Positions 48,953-60,515 of a DNA stretch of 64,000 nucleotides are shown here, piece after piece. The notes beneath the pieces are model-generated. The model was not told where the DNA came from and did not search any database. It saw nothing but the letters and a program-made list of their open reading frames with translations. Numbering within the stretch: the stretch's first letter is position 1; the number at the start of each line of letters is the position of its first letter. This stretch comes from Mycteria americana (lineage: Eukaryota > Chordata > Aves > Ciconiiformes > Ciconiidae), in assembly GCF_035582795.1 (NCBI RefSeq), contig NC_134367.1, positions 54,467,562 through 54,531,561 on the forward strand, in the 5' to 3' direction. The translations under genes and the position numbers were made by a program.

Positions 48953-49732
48953 GAGAACGGCCACGTGAAGGTGAACGGCGACGCCTCCCCCGCGGCGGCG
49001 GAGGCGGGCAAGGAGGAGGTGCAGGCCAACGGCAGCGCGCCCGCCGAGGAGACGGGCAAGGAGGAGGCGGCCTCGTCGGAGCCCGCCTCCGAGAAGGAGG
49101 CGGCCGAGGCGGAGAGCACCGAGCCGGCCTCCCCGGCGGAGGGCGAGTCCTCCCCCAAGACTGAGGAGGGCGCGACCCCCTCGTCCAGCAGCGAGACCCC
49201 GAAAAAAAAAAAGAAGCGCTTTTCCTTCAAGAAGTCCTTTAAGCTCAGCGGCTTCTCCTTCAAGAAGAACAAGAAGGAGGCCGGCGAGGGGGCCGAGAGC
49301 GAGGGCGGCGCCGCCGCCGCGGCGGAGGGCGGGAAGGAGGAGGCGGCGGCCCCCGAGGCGGCGGGCAGCGAGGAGGGCAAGGCCGCCGCCGAGGAGGCCT
49401 GCGCGGCCGCCGCCGGCAGCGCCGAGGCGGCGAAGGAGGAGGCGGGGGACTCGCAGGAGGCCAAATCGGACGAGGCCGCCCCCGAGAAGGCGGCGGGAGA
49501 AGAGGCCGCGGCGGCGGCGGCGGCGGAGGAGCAGCAGCCGCCGCCGCAGCAGCAGCCGGCGGCGGAGGGGAAGGGGAAGGCGGCGGAGGAGGCGGCGGGC
49601 GCCGGCGCCGCCACGAGCGAGGCGGGCAGCGGCGATCAGGAGGCGGCCCCCGCGGAGGAGCCGGCGCCGGCGCGGCAGGAGCCGCCCTCCGAGAGCAGTC
49701 CGGAGGGACCCGCCGCCGAGTCGGCGGAGTAA
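48953..49732 (+). CDS. MARCKS: MARCKS coding exon 2 (residues 34-292)
   Basis: The exon starts at GAG after the acceptor ...ctgtcttgcag and runs 260 codons to TAA at 49730-49732, giving a 292-residue protein when joined to exon 1. Vertebrate MARCKS is usually about 280-335 residues, so the length fits. It opens with ENGHVKVNG, completing the MH2 segment. Residues 117-141 are the effector domain: five Lys and an Arg, then serines at 124, 128, 132 and 135 among Phe and Lys. In the family this domain binds calmodulin, F-actin and acidic lipids and is released from membrane by PKC phosphorylation. The rest is acidic and rich in Ala, Glu and Gly, with several SP/TP sites (for example SSPKTE and ATPSSSSETP) that could be proline-directed kinase targets. 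A run of seven Ala (218-224) followed by a short Gln/Pro tract (227-235) is low complexity. The C terminus (ESSPEGPAAESAE) matches the family ending. GC content is far above that of the flanks. Confidence 0.95.
   Translation, partial: ENGHVKVNGDASPAAAEAGKEEVQANGSAPAEETGKEEAASSEPASEKEAAEAESTEPASPAEGESSPKTEEGATPSSSSETPKKKKKRFSFKKSFKLSGFSFKKNKKEAGEGAESEGGAAAAAEGGKEEAAAPEAAGSEEGKAAAEEACAAAAGSAEAAKEEAGDSQEAKSDEAAPEKAAGEEAAAAAAAEEQQPPPQQQPAAEGKGKAAEEAAGAGAATSEAGSGDQEAAPAEEPAPARQEPPSESSPEGPAAESAE
49202..49276 (+). other. MARCKS: MARCKS effector / phosphorylation-site domain (25 codons)
   Basis: Residues 117-141 are strongly basic, with phenylalanines at 123, 125, 129, 134 and 136 and serines at 124, 128, 132 and 135. 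From family knowledge this segment is the PKC target, the calmodulin-binding site, the actin-crosslinking site and the PIP2-sequestering site. It appears unchanged from the vertebrate form as I know it. The first four codons lie in an A-rich run (AAA AAA AAA AAG), a possible slippage spot in sequencing or transcription, but the frame here is intact. Confidence 0.93.
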
Positions 49733-50516
49733 GCGCCGCCGCCGCCCCTCGCCGACGGACTTTTCTTCCCCCCTGTTTGTTTGTTGGAGTGGTGCCAGGT
49801 ACTGGTCTCGGAGAACTTGTCTACAACCAGGGATTGATTTAAAAGATGTCTCGTTTCTTTTTTTTCTCTCCCCCCGCAGCTCCCATCTCAAATCGTTGTG
49901 TGTTGCCGCCATTCCAACGGGCGGAGGGGGGCCCCCCTCCGCCCTTCTCTCCCACCCTCTATATTTTGGGGTTGGTTTTTTTTGGTTGTTTTTTTTTTTT
50001 TTTTCATCAGTATTAATGTTTTGTTTTGGTTGGTTCGGGTTTTTTGTTTTTTTGGGTTTTTTTTTCATACTTTGCAACTCTCTTCATATTATAAAACTTT
50101 TCCCGATCGGTCTATGGACATGCCCATATATGAAGGAGATGGGTGGGTCAATAAGGGATATCAAATGAAGTGACAGGGGCCGCAGTGGGGAACCCGGGGC
50201 GCGCAGCCCTTGCCGGGAGCGTGCCCCGCCAGAAATGATGTAAGGGGTTAGTCTTTTTTTTAAAAGAAAGTTATTACGATGTATTTTGTGAGGCAGATGT
50301 TCTATAAGGTTTACAACACTACAAGTCTTGATTAAGAAGGAAAGGAAAAAGGAAAAAAAAAATAAAAATCAATACCCAGATAAAGAGATCATAGTCTTAG
50401 GAATTCATTTAAACCATAGGAACTTTTCACTTATCTCATGTTAGCTGTATCAGTCAGTGATTAAGTAGAAATACAAGTTGTATAGGCTTTATTGTTTATT
50501 GCTGGTTTATGACCTT

Positions 50517-50522
50517 AATAAA
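50517..50522 (+). terminator. MARCKS: Internal poly(A) signal AATAAA
   Basis: A perfect AATAAA lies 785 bases after the stop codon, followed by a T/GT-rich stretch (GGGTGTTTTT) about 25 bases downstream. It could give a short 3' UTR form. Use cannot be judged from sequence. Confidence 0.4.
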
Positions 50523-50803
50523 GTGTAATTATGTATTACCAGCAGGGTGTTTTTAACTGTGACTATTGTAAAAAACAAAAAAAAAAAAAACAAAAACAAA
50601 AAAACAAATCTTGATATCCAGAAGCACATGAAGTTTGCAACTCTTTCCACCCTGCCCATTTTTGTAAAACTGCAGTCATCTTGGACCTTTTAAACACAAA
50701 TTTTAAACTCAACCAAGCTGTGATAAGTGGAATGGTTACTGTTTATACTGTGGTATGTTTTTGATTACAGCAGACAATGCTTTCTTTTCCAGTTGTCTTT
50801 GAA

Positions 50804-50809
50804 AATAAA
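50804..50809 (+). terminator. MARCKS: Internal poly(A) signal AATAAA
   Basis: A perfect AATAAA is followed about 20-50 bases later by a T/GT-rich stretch (GGTTTTTTTGTGTAG). The layout is good for cleavage, so an alternative 3' end near 50825 is possible. Confidence 0.45.
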
Positions 50810-50989
50810 GGAAAACTCTTCAGATGCAATGGTTTTTTTGTGTAGCATCTTGTCTATCATGTTTTTGTAAATACTGGAGAAGCTTTGACCAATTTGACTT
50901 AGAGATGGAATGTAACTTTGCTTACAAAAATTGCTATTAAACTCCTGCTTAAGGTGTTCTAATTTTCTGTGAGCACACTAAAAGCGAAA

Positions 50990-51005
50990 AATAAATGTGA
51001 ATAAA
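50990..51005 (+). terminator. MARCKS: Main proximal poly(A) signals of MARCKS (two AATAAA)
   Basis: Two AATAAA hexamers, at 50990-50995 and 51000-51005, lie close together, with an ATTAAA at 50936-50941 upstream. They are followed by a GT/T-rich element (TTGGTTGTCTTTCTTTT) at about 51015-51031. This is the best candidate for the end of the roughly 2.5-kb mRNA. Confidence 0.7.
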
Positions 51006-51020
51006 ATGTATAATTTGGTT

Positions 51021-52270
51021 GTCTTTCTTTTATGGATACTCTGGTAGCTTAAAGGGACTAGCCAGTGTTGCCTAAATTTGTATAGAGAAAGTAGTGTGCT
51101 GTTAGCACTAGCTTTGAAAACTACCTTCCTAGATCCTGGACTCTGTCGTACTGTGCATCTTTTAGAGAAATTGGGCAGTGCACCAGGTAATGTGTAGGCT
51201 TTTCTGGCTCTAAAAAGAGGGCTGGAAGGCAGTCTGAGCACGTACAGTGTATGATTCTCCTGTCCAGGCTCCATCTTGCTTTTAAGACCAGAGGTATCCA
51301 GCATATGAGAGTCTTGCCTCTTGAGGAAAATAAGATTTAATTGGAATTGCTTAGGGTGGGGCACTGAAAATTTTATGCCAAGTTGCTTAAAAATGAAGCT
51401 CTTGAATGGACGTCCTGCTTAGCGTCTTGGTATACTGGTCCAACTTAGGTACCTAGACGATTAGCTTGAAAACTTTAGCCTGGAGGGAGAATGGGGGAAT
51501 TAACACTGCCATTCTGCTCAAAGTAATTAAAAGCAATATTTTCTTTTTTTCCTCAAGTGCTACTCCCAAGTACAGGTGAGTTACAAAACAGATTTCCAAA
51601 TTTGTCTATAAAAATAATCACTTGGTGCTTGCCTTTAATTGTTGGGCTTTTTGGCTAATTTCCAGCATATTGCTCAGGGCATGTTATGCCTTAATAAAAC
51701 AGTGGGTTCATGCAAGAAAAGCAGCAGTGGTATTTGGAGGGTGGAAATTGATTCAAGAAAGTGTTGCTTCTAAGTTTATAGGAGAAAGTTTAGTGTTACA
51801 CTTATTTGCTTCCACCTAAATTTTCAGCAGAAACTCTTTGGAAGCAATTATGATTCATTTTATGAGAAAATGGCACGTTAGCACCTTGTTCCCTAAAGAA
51901 CAAAGCCTAAACTGAATGAAGTATAGTAGATTTCCTGCTGAATGCATATTTTTTTCCTTTTTTTTTCTTTTTTTCTTTTTTTTTAATTCAGCTGTCTACC
52001 ATTTTAACTTTGGCTTGTATGTACTCTAGTTGCCCTGGTATTTCTCTATAGCTTTAGAAATGTATTGAAACTATGCTATAATTGCTGAGGGACAAAAATA
52101 AATGGATGTAAAACAAGATCCTCCACACCAGTGTCATTCTTGGAGTACATGTGTTTGAAGTCTAGTGCATAACTGCTTTGCTAAGGGGTTTTTATAACAT
52201 GGCTGTAAAAACCTGTTCTGAGACGCATGATGTCTTGGCCATAGAGTCAATGTCTCTTTTTAATAAATAT
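51021..52270 (+). other. MARCKS: Possible distal 3' UTR extension of MARCKS
   Basis: Mammalian MARCKS also makes a longer mRNA (about 4.4 kb) by using a distal poly(A) site. The stretch after the main signals is AT-rich and without ORFs, and it carries further AATAAA hexamers at 51693-51698, 52097-52102 and 52262-52267. A message ending near 52.1-52.3 kb would be about 3.6-3.8 kb. This is inference from the other species' gene, not proof of transcription. Confidence 0.35.
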
Positions 52271-55200
52271 ATATATATTTAAATCCAAGGATTCTTAAAG
52301 AGAAGTCTGAATTTCTTCTTTCTTTTTTTTTCTTTGTCAAACTGTATGTGTACATATGAAGAAACTAATTGCTACTAAAGTTCTTTTTCAGATTTTTCCC
52401 AACCTGCTCACTTCAAACTTTCGTGTTCTTGCCTCGATCAGCTGGTGGCATTTTCTGAAGCGCTTCCAGTTCCTGGAGGTGCAGAATCACTCCTGCCCCA
52501 GCAGCCGGGCTCCTCGCCTGGGGCTTCATCATTCCATGGCTTGGCTTGGCTTGAAATTTCTTTCCAAGTCTTAACGCTAGTAGAGTTTCAAAAGTATGTC
52601 TGAAGAAGACCAGTTGTGTGGTCTACTCTTCTGGTCCAAACAGTTGGGTGAGATTTGATGATACCAATTTTCCACTGTGCGGATTAAGAAGGCAGGGATC
52701 AGAAGGGGTTTGGAATAGTGGAAATGGAGGATTTTTGAGCTGCTTCCTCCTGCCAAAGAATTGTGCAAGAGCATCCTTCCTCCCCCAGTCCCCGAGGGAC
52801 TGACATGCAATTACAGAATATCCTTATTTACGTACAAGGAAAACGAAGGGGCTAGGTGTTAGGGACTGGTGAGATGGTTAATTTTCTTACTGAGAAAGCT
52901 TTATGCCTTTATTTATTGTGTTGGTTGCTGTTATGCCTCAGTGAAAATACTAATCATAATAAGTATTGTAGTTTCAACAAATTCTCTCAGAATTCGAATG
53001 CATGTAACTTTAAAATGTGTGATTTCAAGCTGATTTTCCTATCTTGTGGGTTGCTGTGGTTCTTTTCAAGCAGAATGTTATTATTGCTGTGAACAAGGTA
53101 ACTTCTGTTGTGCTGAAACAATGTCATATTTTTAGGTAAAACTTACACTGGAATCTAATTTTGCCTGACTAGGGGCTCTCGAGATTTACTTCTTTTATGT
53201 TTATTTACTTAGACTGAGGCAACAGTCTTCCTTGTTCAAGGTCAAAACTTGGTTGTACAAAAGTCCTTTCAAATTTCATGCCTATCTTGGTAATATCTAG
53301 ACTTAATTTCAGACTCTCCAAATCACAATGTCTGACCTCAAGTACTCGAGTTCTGTATCTGGTCGTGATAGTCATTAATGTGAAATTGTAGAGACTTTGC
53401 CTTCAGGCAAGGAAGCAAGACAAGAAAAGGGAAAGGCAAGCTGGGTGAGGGGAATGGAGCCCAGGCTTTGGCTTCTGCTGGAGTGCATTCACCTTCCCGC
53501 TTGTATACACAACCACTGTATAAAATCAAATGTCCATGTATCAACTTCTGACATACCTGTTGGCTGTATTTGATGCAAACGTTGCGTATGCGAGTATTTT
53601 ACTCCTTTATTATGAGGGAGGATGTTGTCTGTGTTTTAAGAATGTTTTTTGTTACCTAATACTGTTTGAAACAGCTAACTCTTGAACTTCACTTGCAGAT
53701 GATTAGATAAAGGTCAAAGATTTTAATCTGCTTTGATAGTTTGGGTTTTTCTGAGTTGCAAGTCCTTTTGTATTGCTTTTTTTTGAAAATCTAGAATAAT
53801 ACATGTTCTAGTCTGAAGCTATAATACCAGTTAATGGTTTCCTGCAAAATCAGTCCCATGAATTCAGTCTTCGTACCATTTGTATGGTAAAAGAGTAGTA
53901 AAAGGTCATCGTTCGTGATACCCAACTTATTTCAGTGTTCGTTTGTTAGGTTTTAAGAGACTGAAGTAAAATGCGTTTTCTGAAATGATGTAGCTTAGTT
54001 GAAAGCATCCTGTTTCTAGGTTATGGCCAATTTTTCTACCCTGCTTAGGTCACTGGTGTAGAATAAAGCAGGTACTTTCCTTCCTGAAGTGTGCAGCAAG
54101 TGAAAATAGTATATTGTGTTTATAACGTACTGTAGACAGTGAGGTTAATTTGTCCTCTTTACAATTCCGTGGACCTCAGCTAATTGACAATGAATGGGAA
54201 CTACTGCGATTGCAACCGAGTCCAGCAGGGCAGAGGCAAGCAGGCCAGGCAGCCTCGTGTTGCTTGAATAAAGGAATGTAAGAGGTGGTGCTACGGTGAA
54301 GTACAAGGTTACTGAAAGTCTGTGTATTAGCTTGCCCTGGGGAGAGCCAGGGGGGTGGTGAGCTTTTAAGGCCTGTTGCTTGCTTGAGGATTTAGAAAGG
54401 GAAGCTGTAGCAGCGTGTTTCATGATGGTTTACCGAGACAACTGTTGAGATTGCTCTGAAGCGGGAATATTGCCTATTGGGAAGATCCAAGGAGGGTCAG
54501 CAATGGGATCAAAATGATGATTACAGCTAAACAGATGAGTGACCAACGTGTTGCCCCGTGGATAAAGTAGAGAGTTAGGAATACGTAAATTTGGGCTGTA
54601 TTATTGAGTACACTTTCTATACAAAAGCAAAAGACTTGGCTTCAGAATGCCTCTATTTTAGGATATGGATAATGTTATCTGGTAGAGGTGACATAAACCT
54701 TCAGTTAATGCTTTCAGAACATTTTGAAATCTTGAGGAGGGTTACAAGTATTATTTATACATCTTTGCCCTCAGTCTTTGTTATAGGATGACATGTTTGG
54801 TCAGAACAGGACTACCAAGATACTAGATGAAAGAGGACATCAATACTTGCAGTTAGAAAGACACAAACAAGATACATGGAATATTAGTTCTCAAAGCTAT
54901 GATGAATTTAGATAAAGTGGCAAAGACATTATTCAGCTAAAAGGGTTTTTTTTCTTTTTTTCCCTTTTTTTTTTTTTTTGGTGCCTAACACAATTCTGAT
55001 TTCAGAACAGCAATATGGGAAAGCGTTGCTGGTGGTGTACGCATTGTTATCACCAAGTAGATAAATGTTCCAGGACTTGGGATTCTTAGGTTAATTCTTG
55101 TGGCCATGTACGTGATAACCTGTGCTAGAAGAGCACTGGAGAGGAATTGTTCTGAGCCAAGCAACGCTACCTTCTGAGGTCCTTTCCAGCGCCACAGCTG

Positions 55201-58200
55201 ATATTGTTGGTAATAACGTATTTGATAGTTGCTCTTAGCGGAGACCACGGTGACTAGAGATTTATTTTTAGGTACAGTCCAAACTAGACTCTATCCCCTG
55301 AAATTCACAGCTTAGCTTCTAAAAAAGAGAGAGAAAATAAAATACCTGTGAATCTATTGATTAGGGAAATTGCACTTGCTGAGTAGCTATAATAGCTGCA
55401 AGTGACTTGCTAGCCTATACTGGAGTAGTTATCTCTCTGAAACTTGGTATGTAGACCCACCTGAATATTTTAAATTAATTTGATAACACAAAAACCATGC
55501 TTACAAGGGTGACCTGCTGTTCAAAGGAAACAAAACGCATTGTGGAACTGTTGCTAATAGGCTCCTCACTGGAAAAGAACTGTTCTGGACCAGTAAGTGA
55601 AGACATGCGTAGGCAGGGCCTTTACAAAAGAAGAGCGAGAGGAAAAAAAACCCACCAAACTTTAGGAACTAAAGGAAGAAGCTGCTTTTTTTCTAGCCCT
55701 CTGGAGCAAGGCTGTTACAGGTGTAAAGTACCCCACCTTCTGTCTTTAAAAAATATAATTTAATTACACAAGACGTTTCTCCACTGGAGTGCAAAGCCAA
55801 GCCGCTTTTGAAAACCACCAAGGAAATCAAATCCAAAGTTGATGAAGCTAACGTTTTTCAGGAATGAATCATTAGGCTGGTCACAAGCCTTACATTGCAC
55901 TTCAGGAGCCTGTTAAAGCAAGTTTACTAGACATGGTACCTCTGAAGAGACTGGGCAGCAAATATTTTCCATCTCAGTAATCAAACAAAACGGCAGAAAT
56001 CGTGGGCTGATACTCAGAATACATGAAGGAACATGAGTTTTTTTCCCTGGTTCTATTTTTGCATATCTTAAGTATGTCTTTGGTTTCTAAGAAATATCCA
56101 GGAAGAAAACTTAAACCAGTGGAGAGAGAATAATTCCAAAATTTCTCTGAATCCATTTCCCTGGATGTTTTTACATAGGTTTATTTGAATTCTGTTTTCA
56201 CATTTTATTTTGGTGTTTAACACCTAACTTTAAGAGTTAGTGCTCACATGGAGAAACAATGTCATACGTATACTAAATTACATAAGGAATTTTGAAAAGG
56301 ACTTATTTTGGCCTTGTTCTTCTGTCACTGAGATCTGTGAGAGGGAAGTTAACCAATACAAAGCGCTTCTAAAATTCCCCCATAAGTGTTGCTAATGATA
56401 AGAGAAATACATTTGATTCTTCCAGGCAGCATCCACCTGCTTTCCACCTGAAATGGAGTGTGTGCAGTAAAACAGCAAGAAAGTGACTGTGTTAAGGGAC
56501 TGAAGACACACAGGGCTACAGTGGCAAAATAGACAGGAGTACTTTCACGTGTTGCTGTCACAAATGACAAAAATGAGATGTTTCTGGAAATTTATCCTCA
56601 TTATTATATATGCGAGAGTTTACAGCCTGGAGGTTCATCAGTCCTAGCTTTTCCCCTGCCACCACCACACAGAGTCTGTCTAATATTTGACAAGCCTATA
56701 CATTGAAGTGATGATGCAGAAATATATTTAAAAGTTCATGTGGATAAAACATCAGAAAAGTTTGCTATTTTCAATGTAAAACCGATAATTTTTGGTGATC
56801 GCTGATATCCACTGAATGCTGTGTTATCTGGTATATTTTTTGTCTTTGTGTTACCTACACGGGAAGTTGTCATTTCAAGATCATGGAGCTTCTGATGTTG
56901 TTACAAATTGGGCCAAAGGGGAGAAAGAAGGGGAAAATACCTTTCCAGTGATGTTAGAATAGGGCCATCAACTTTAATAAACAGAGAAGAGAGATTCAAA
57001 GCCAACTGTTCTCTATTTAAATCCCAGTGCAAATCTAATCTAATCTAATCTAAAGAGGCTTTAGGGCTTTGACTTGCATCTTGTTGTTATTGCATACATG
57101 TTATGATAGTCATTAGTTTAATAATCTGTGGATATACAGAACTAGAAACAAAACAGTACTTCTGAAGTTTCTCTCCTCCTAAATGCTTCGTGGTAGACAT
57201 AGCAGGTGTAACTGCAAGAAGCAATCGCTGGAAACATTCTGCCTGGCTCTGTCATGTAGAGATGAGGAAGATGGAAGTGCTAAGTTGTTCCTGAGGATTT
57301 TAGGAGAAATAATACACTCTTTTTCTTTTGTGACAAAGACAAAATGAGGAACACGCGTAGCGTAACTCTTCAGGAAAGCTGCACAAGTTCAAATGACGCT
57401 GTAAAAGGGAGCTGAACACAAGATGTTCCCAGTAGCATTTGAGTGAAGCAACAAATATGTAAGACAGGCAGCATTTGCGAGTGAAACTGGACATTTTAAA
57501 ATTTTCCATGATCTGACTGCAGGCTCCCTTCACATGAACCTGCTGCATTAAAGGCGATCGAATAGCAGATGACAGTGACGTGGCCAGCTGGGAAGGAATC
57601 CCGAAGGAGGAGCACGGCCGGGGACCGCTTCTGAACAGCAGCGCAAACAAGGGTTTGTTCCCATAAGAACTACTATTAGGAAATATTTATATTGTGATAC
57701 GGGCTCAAAAGGCTCAGATTAAATACGAGCCTTGCTTGTGCCGGGCACTATGTAAACATATGTGAGGGACAGTCTCTGCTCTGAAAAAACTTCCAGGCTA
57801 AATGCAGAAAGGTTAGGCTGTTTCACTTCCTACCATTGTTAAAATCACATTTCTATTTGTCTTGGTCAAGATTATGAAGGGGGAGGGAATTAATTACCAA
57901 CTTCCTTTTTTTTTTTTTAAGATCTGTGTTATTTGCAAGTTTCTCTTCTCACTTCATGCTCTTTGCCTTCATAAAACCTGAACTCTGATACCGAAAGACT
58001 TGCCCTCCGTGTACAAGTGCCGGGGGCATTTTCATCGCCGTACATAGTGATGGGTATTTTAAGCAATAAGAAGGATTAAATTAGAAGTGGCTCTTGAGTG
58101 AAAAGATCACGGAGCCCCAAAACCTTAAAATGTAGCTAGAACCAGATTATCGGTAGCTCTCTAGTGACGCTTTGAGGCTATTTTCATGTACTGAAACTAA

Positions 58201-59179
58201 AATACGTTTCACTCCTTCGGGTGGCTGTTTTGTGCACTGGCAGCAATTCCCACCCTGGGAGTAGTGTGGCTTTTTGGGAAGGAGGGAAGGGAGATGCCTA
58301 GTTTAGGGAGAATATTTGCATGTAGATATATGATTTTTTCTTTTGGGGCCGTTCATTCTTTATCAAAATATATCTTCACCTTTATTAAATATTAGCATAT
58401 TAAAGTACAGAAATGAAGATTCTTCGTGGATTTTCTTTTCTATTAAGAAAGTGCCTTAACACCCTGAATTTTCCAGTTATTATTTGTGATTCCTAAGAGT
58501 ATTAATAAAAGTTTGCACAGTCCAAATTGTGTTTTAAAACTACAGATATCAGAAGAAAACGTATGTATTCCAGCTGACTTACTGTAGAAAAACAAGAGAA
58601 TGGAACTACTGGGAAATTGATTCAGACCCATCATCTGAAATGCCGTGAGTCCTCATGAACCAGGAGCCCGATGAGATGCATGTGTATATTGTGCATTAAA
58701 TAGAAGAAAGAGCACACCTATTAGAGAGTTTTTGTATTTATTTTCACATGGCATTAAAAGAAAATGGCCTCACTGGTTCGTTAAATTAATTGTATTCACT
58801 ATCATTTCTAGCACACTGTGCCAAATTTATCAGAGGCACTTACCCGCAAATCACAAGTTTAAAAACTTCTCCAACTTTTCCTCTAATGTAGACAGGAATG
58901 GTAGGCAGGCATTGCCTGATGACATTTTCACCATCATGTTGCATAAATCAGCTAAAGTGGTAAAAATGCTTGTGGTTTGGCTATATTTATAGTCTCTGTA
59001 TTGCTAGCAGCATGGGAGAGCTATGGGAGGGAATTTCCCTAAAATTGTTACAGCCAATGTAACCACTGAGACATCTAGCACTTGTTGCTACCAAGAGTGT
59101 TAAACTTGGAAAACTCTATCTGCAACATGCCAAGAGGAGGAAAGAATAAGTTAATAATTAAAAAAAGTAGTAGTCAAAG
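52271..59179. other. Non-coding downstream flank of MARCKS
   Basis: AT-rich with poly(T) runs (for example 54943-54980) and the AATCT repeat at 57032. No second gene was recognised; HDAC2, a neighbour of MARCKS in other vertebrates, is not within this window on either strand as far as I can see. Confidence 0.55.
57032..57053. repeat. (AATCT)n pentanucleotide repeat
   Basis: Four perfect AATCT units plus a partial one. Short and isolated. Confidence 0.9.
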
Positions 59180-60515
59180 GATTTCACACAACATTAGGAA
59201 ATTAGCCGAACAATTTCTGAGCCATTAGTGAGAGCTTTTGACGACAAAAATAAATGGGATAGTCTGGAGAACTGGAGAAAAGCAAATCCAATACTGATAT
59301 TAGATATGGTTTCACAAAAGAGCTGGGGAAAAAGAGGAGTGAGAAGTGGTTGGGGAGCAAAAAAAAAGAAGAAGAGGGAGGGACTGGCAGAAGGACAGAG
59401 AGACATGCGTGTTTTGTAGAACCACAACACTATGAAGCAAGGACTAGGAAATTACAGACAAAGCAGCCAACTAAGATAACTGAAAATACACTAGAGCAAA
59501 TGCATTTATAGGGGAATAAAATAGTAAGAAATAGTCAAGATCAGCTTCACAAGAATAAAATGTGTCAAGTCAATGTAATTTTCTCTTCTGACAGTATATC
59601 CAGGCTAGTAGTTCAGCAGGATTCAGCAGCTGTGATGGATCTTGACTTTGCTAATATTTTCAATGCTGTCCTGTGCAACGTTCTCATAAGCATGGCCAGG
59701 GAAATAAGAACTAGGAAAACAGGTGCTGAGCAAAGTCCGCTGAAAAAAATAACCTCAAGGTATAACAGTCAATGGTTTGCTGCTGTACTGGGAGGACTGG
59801 AAGTGCACATAAAAGGGAACTCAGAATACTATTGGAGTTTACATGGTAATAAACTGGAGACGTGATCCAAAAATCAAGCAGAAGTTCAGCAAAGGGCTAT
59901 GCTTCAGGAAAGAGAAGAAATCCAATTTAGAAAGAGAAAATGGGGACTACCCAGGCAACAGGAAAGGAGCCCAGGGTCGAGGTGGCTCACAGGCAGTATC
60001 AGTCAAGCATTAGTCCTCTTCCGAGTGCAGAGGCAAGGGCTCAACAGGGTCGTTTTGAGCATCTTTTGAGAAAGATGCACTTTAAGAACAATCTCAGGCA
60101 ATATGGAAATTGCACAAGAAGGTAACACACAGGCTTTACAAAGGAAAAAAAAGGGCTTGTGTACTCCAGGTAAGCAGAGGTTTAGAGGGCTAGGAGTTTA
60201 GTTGGGTTTTTCAACATGTGAAAGGTTATAATAAAGAGAAATCAGTTGTTCTCTGTGTGAGCTGGAGGTGGGACCAAAAATAATTAGTATAGTTTGTAAG
60301 AAAGAGGATATTGCTTAAGTTTTAGGAAAGGATTTCTAACTACAAGCATAATTCAATGGTCTAACAGATTACACAACAGGAAAGTTGTGGAAAGGCTTCT
60401 TTCCTGTGGAGGTTTGAGGTCAGAACAGATAATCTGAAAGGGACAGTCTGTCTTTATCCTACCTTAATGACAGTGGTGGTCAAAAGCATAGCTCAAGATC
60501 CCTTCCCTACTTATA
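59180..60515 (+). mobile_element. Old CR1 LINE, about 1.3 kb (RT region to 3' end)
   Basis: A degenerate + strand CR1 copy. Its conceptual translation keeps traces of the reverse transcriptase: an ENWRKANPILIL-like piece near 59273, and VVQQDSAAVMDLDFANIFNAV near 59601-59660, which resembles the CR1 motif around the catalytic FSKAFD region but with changes. Later pieces include AATTCAGAGTTCAGCAAAGG-like sequence near 59885, AGGAAAGGATTTCTAACTAC near 60323 and TTGTGGAAAGGCTTCTTTCC near 60384. It ends in a decayed 3' tail (CTCAAGATCCCTTCC near 60492). It has frameshifts and stops and is not functional. Confidence 0.75.

Larger units (their letters stand above)
47255..51020 (+). other. MARCKS: MARCKS transcription unit (two exons)
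   Basis: This is the only gene recognised in the window. The layout is a 5' UTR from about 47255 to 47637, coding exon 1 at 47638-47736, an intron at 47737-48952 (GT...AG), coding exon 2 at 48953-49732, and a 3' UTR to about 51020. The start is approximate: it is where the sequence begins to resemble the known vertebrate MARCKS leader, just downstream of a GC box and an inverted CCAAT box. The end follows the AATAAA at 51000-51005. The spliced message would be about 2.55 kb, close to the roughly 2.6-kb MARCKS mRNA known from vertebrates. Two coding exons split at the MH2 region is the normal structure of the gene family. No sign of pseudogenisation is seen: both splice sites, the frame and the stop are intact. 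Confidence 0.9.
49733..51020 (+). other. MARCKS: MARCKS 3' UTR (proximal form)
   Basis: The region runs from the TAA to just past the AATAAA cluster at 50990-51005. It begins with a C/U-rich stretch (about 49852-49882), then long U-rich and GU-rich runs at about 49974-50076, and an A-rich tract with CAAAA units at about 50569-50607. U-rich and CU-rich 3' UTR elements of MARCKS mRNA are known targets of ELAV/Hu proteins, so a stability role is plausible here (inference). The 50220-50560 and 50930-51010 parts resemble the mammalian 3' UTR by recollection. Confidence 0.8.

Noticed and set aside
48361..50077. Minus-strand open frames of 417 and 412 codons across MARCKS exon 2
   Set aside because: They are the antisense of a GC-rich Ala/Glu-coding exon, which gives stop-free Ser/Ala- or Leu/Arg-rich frames. 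They run across the true splice site and have no recognisable domains.
55130..55200. CR1-like phrase GAGGTCCTTTCCAGC
   Set aside because: The GGTTGGACTAGATGA core and octamer tail are missing around it.
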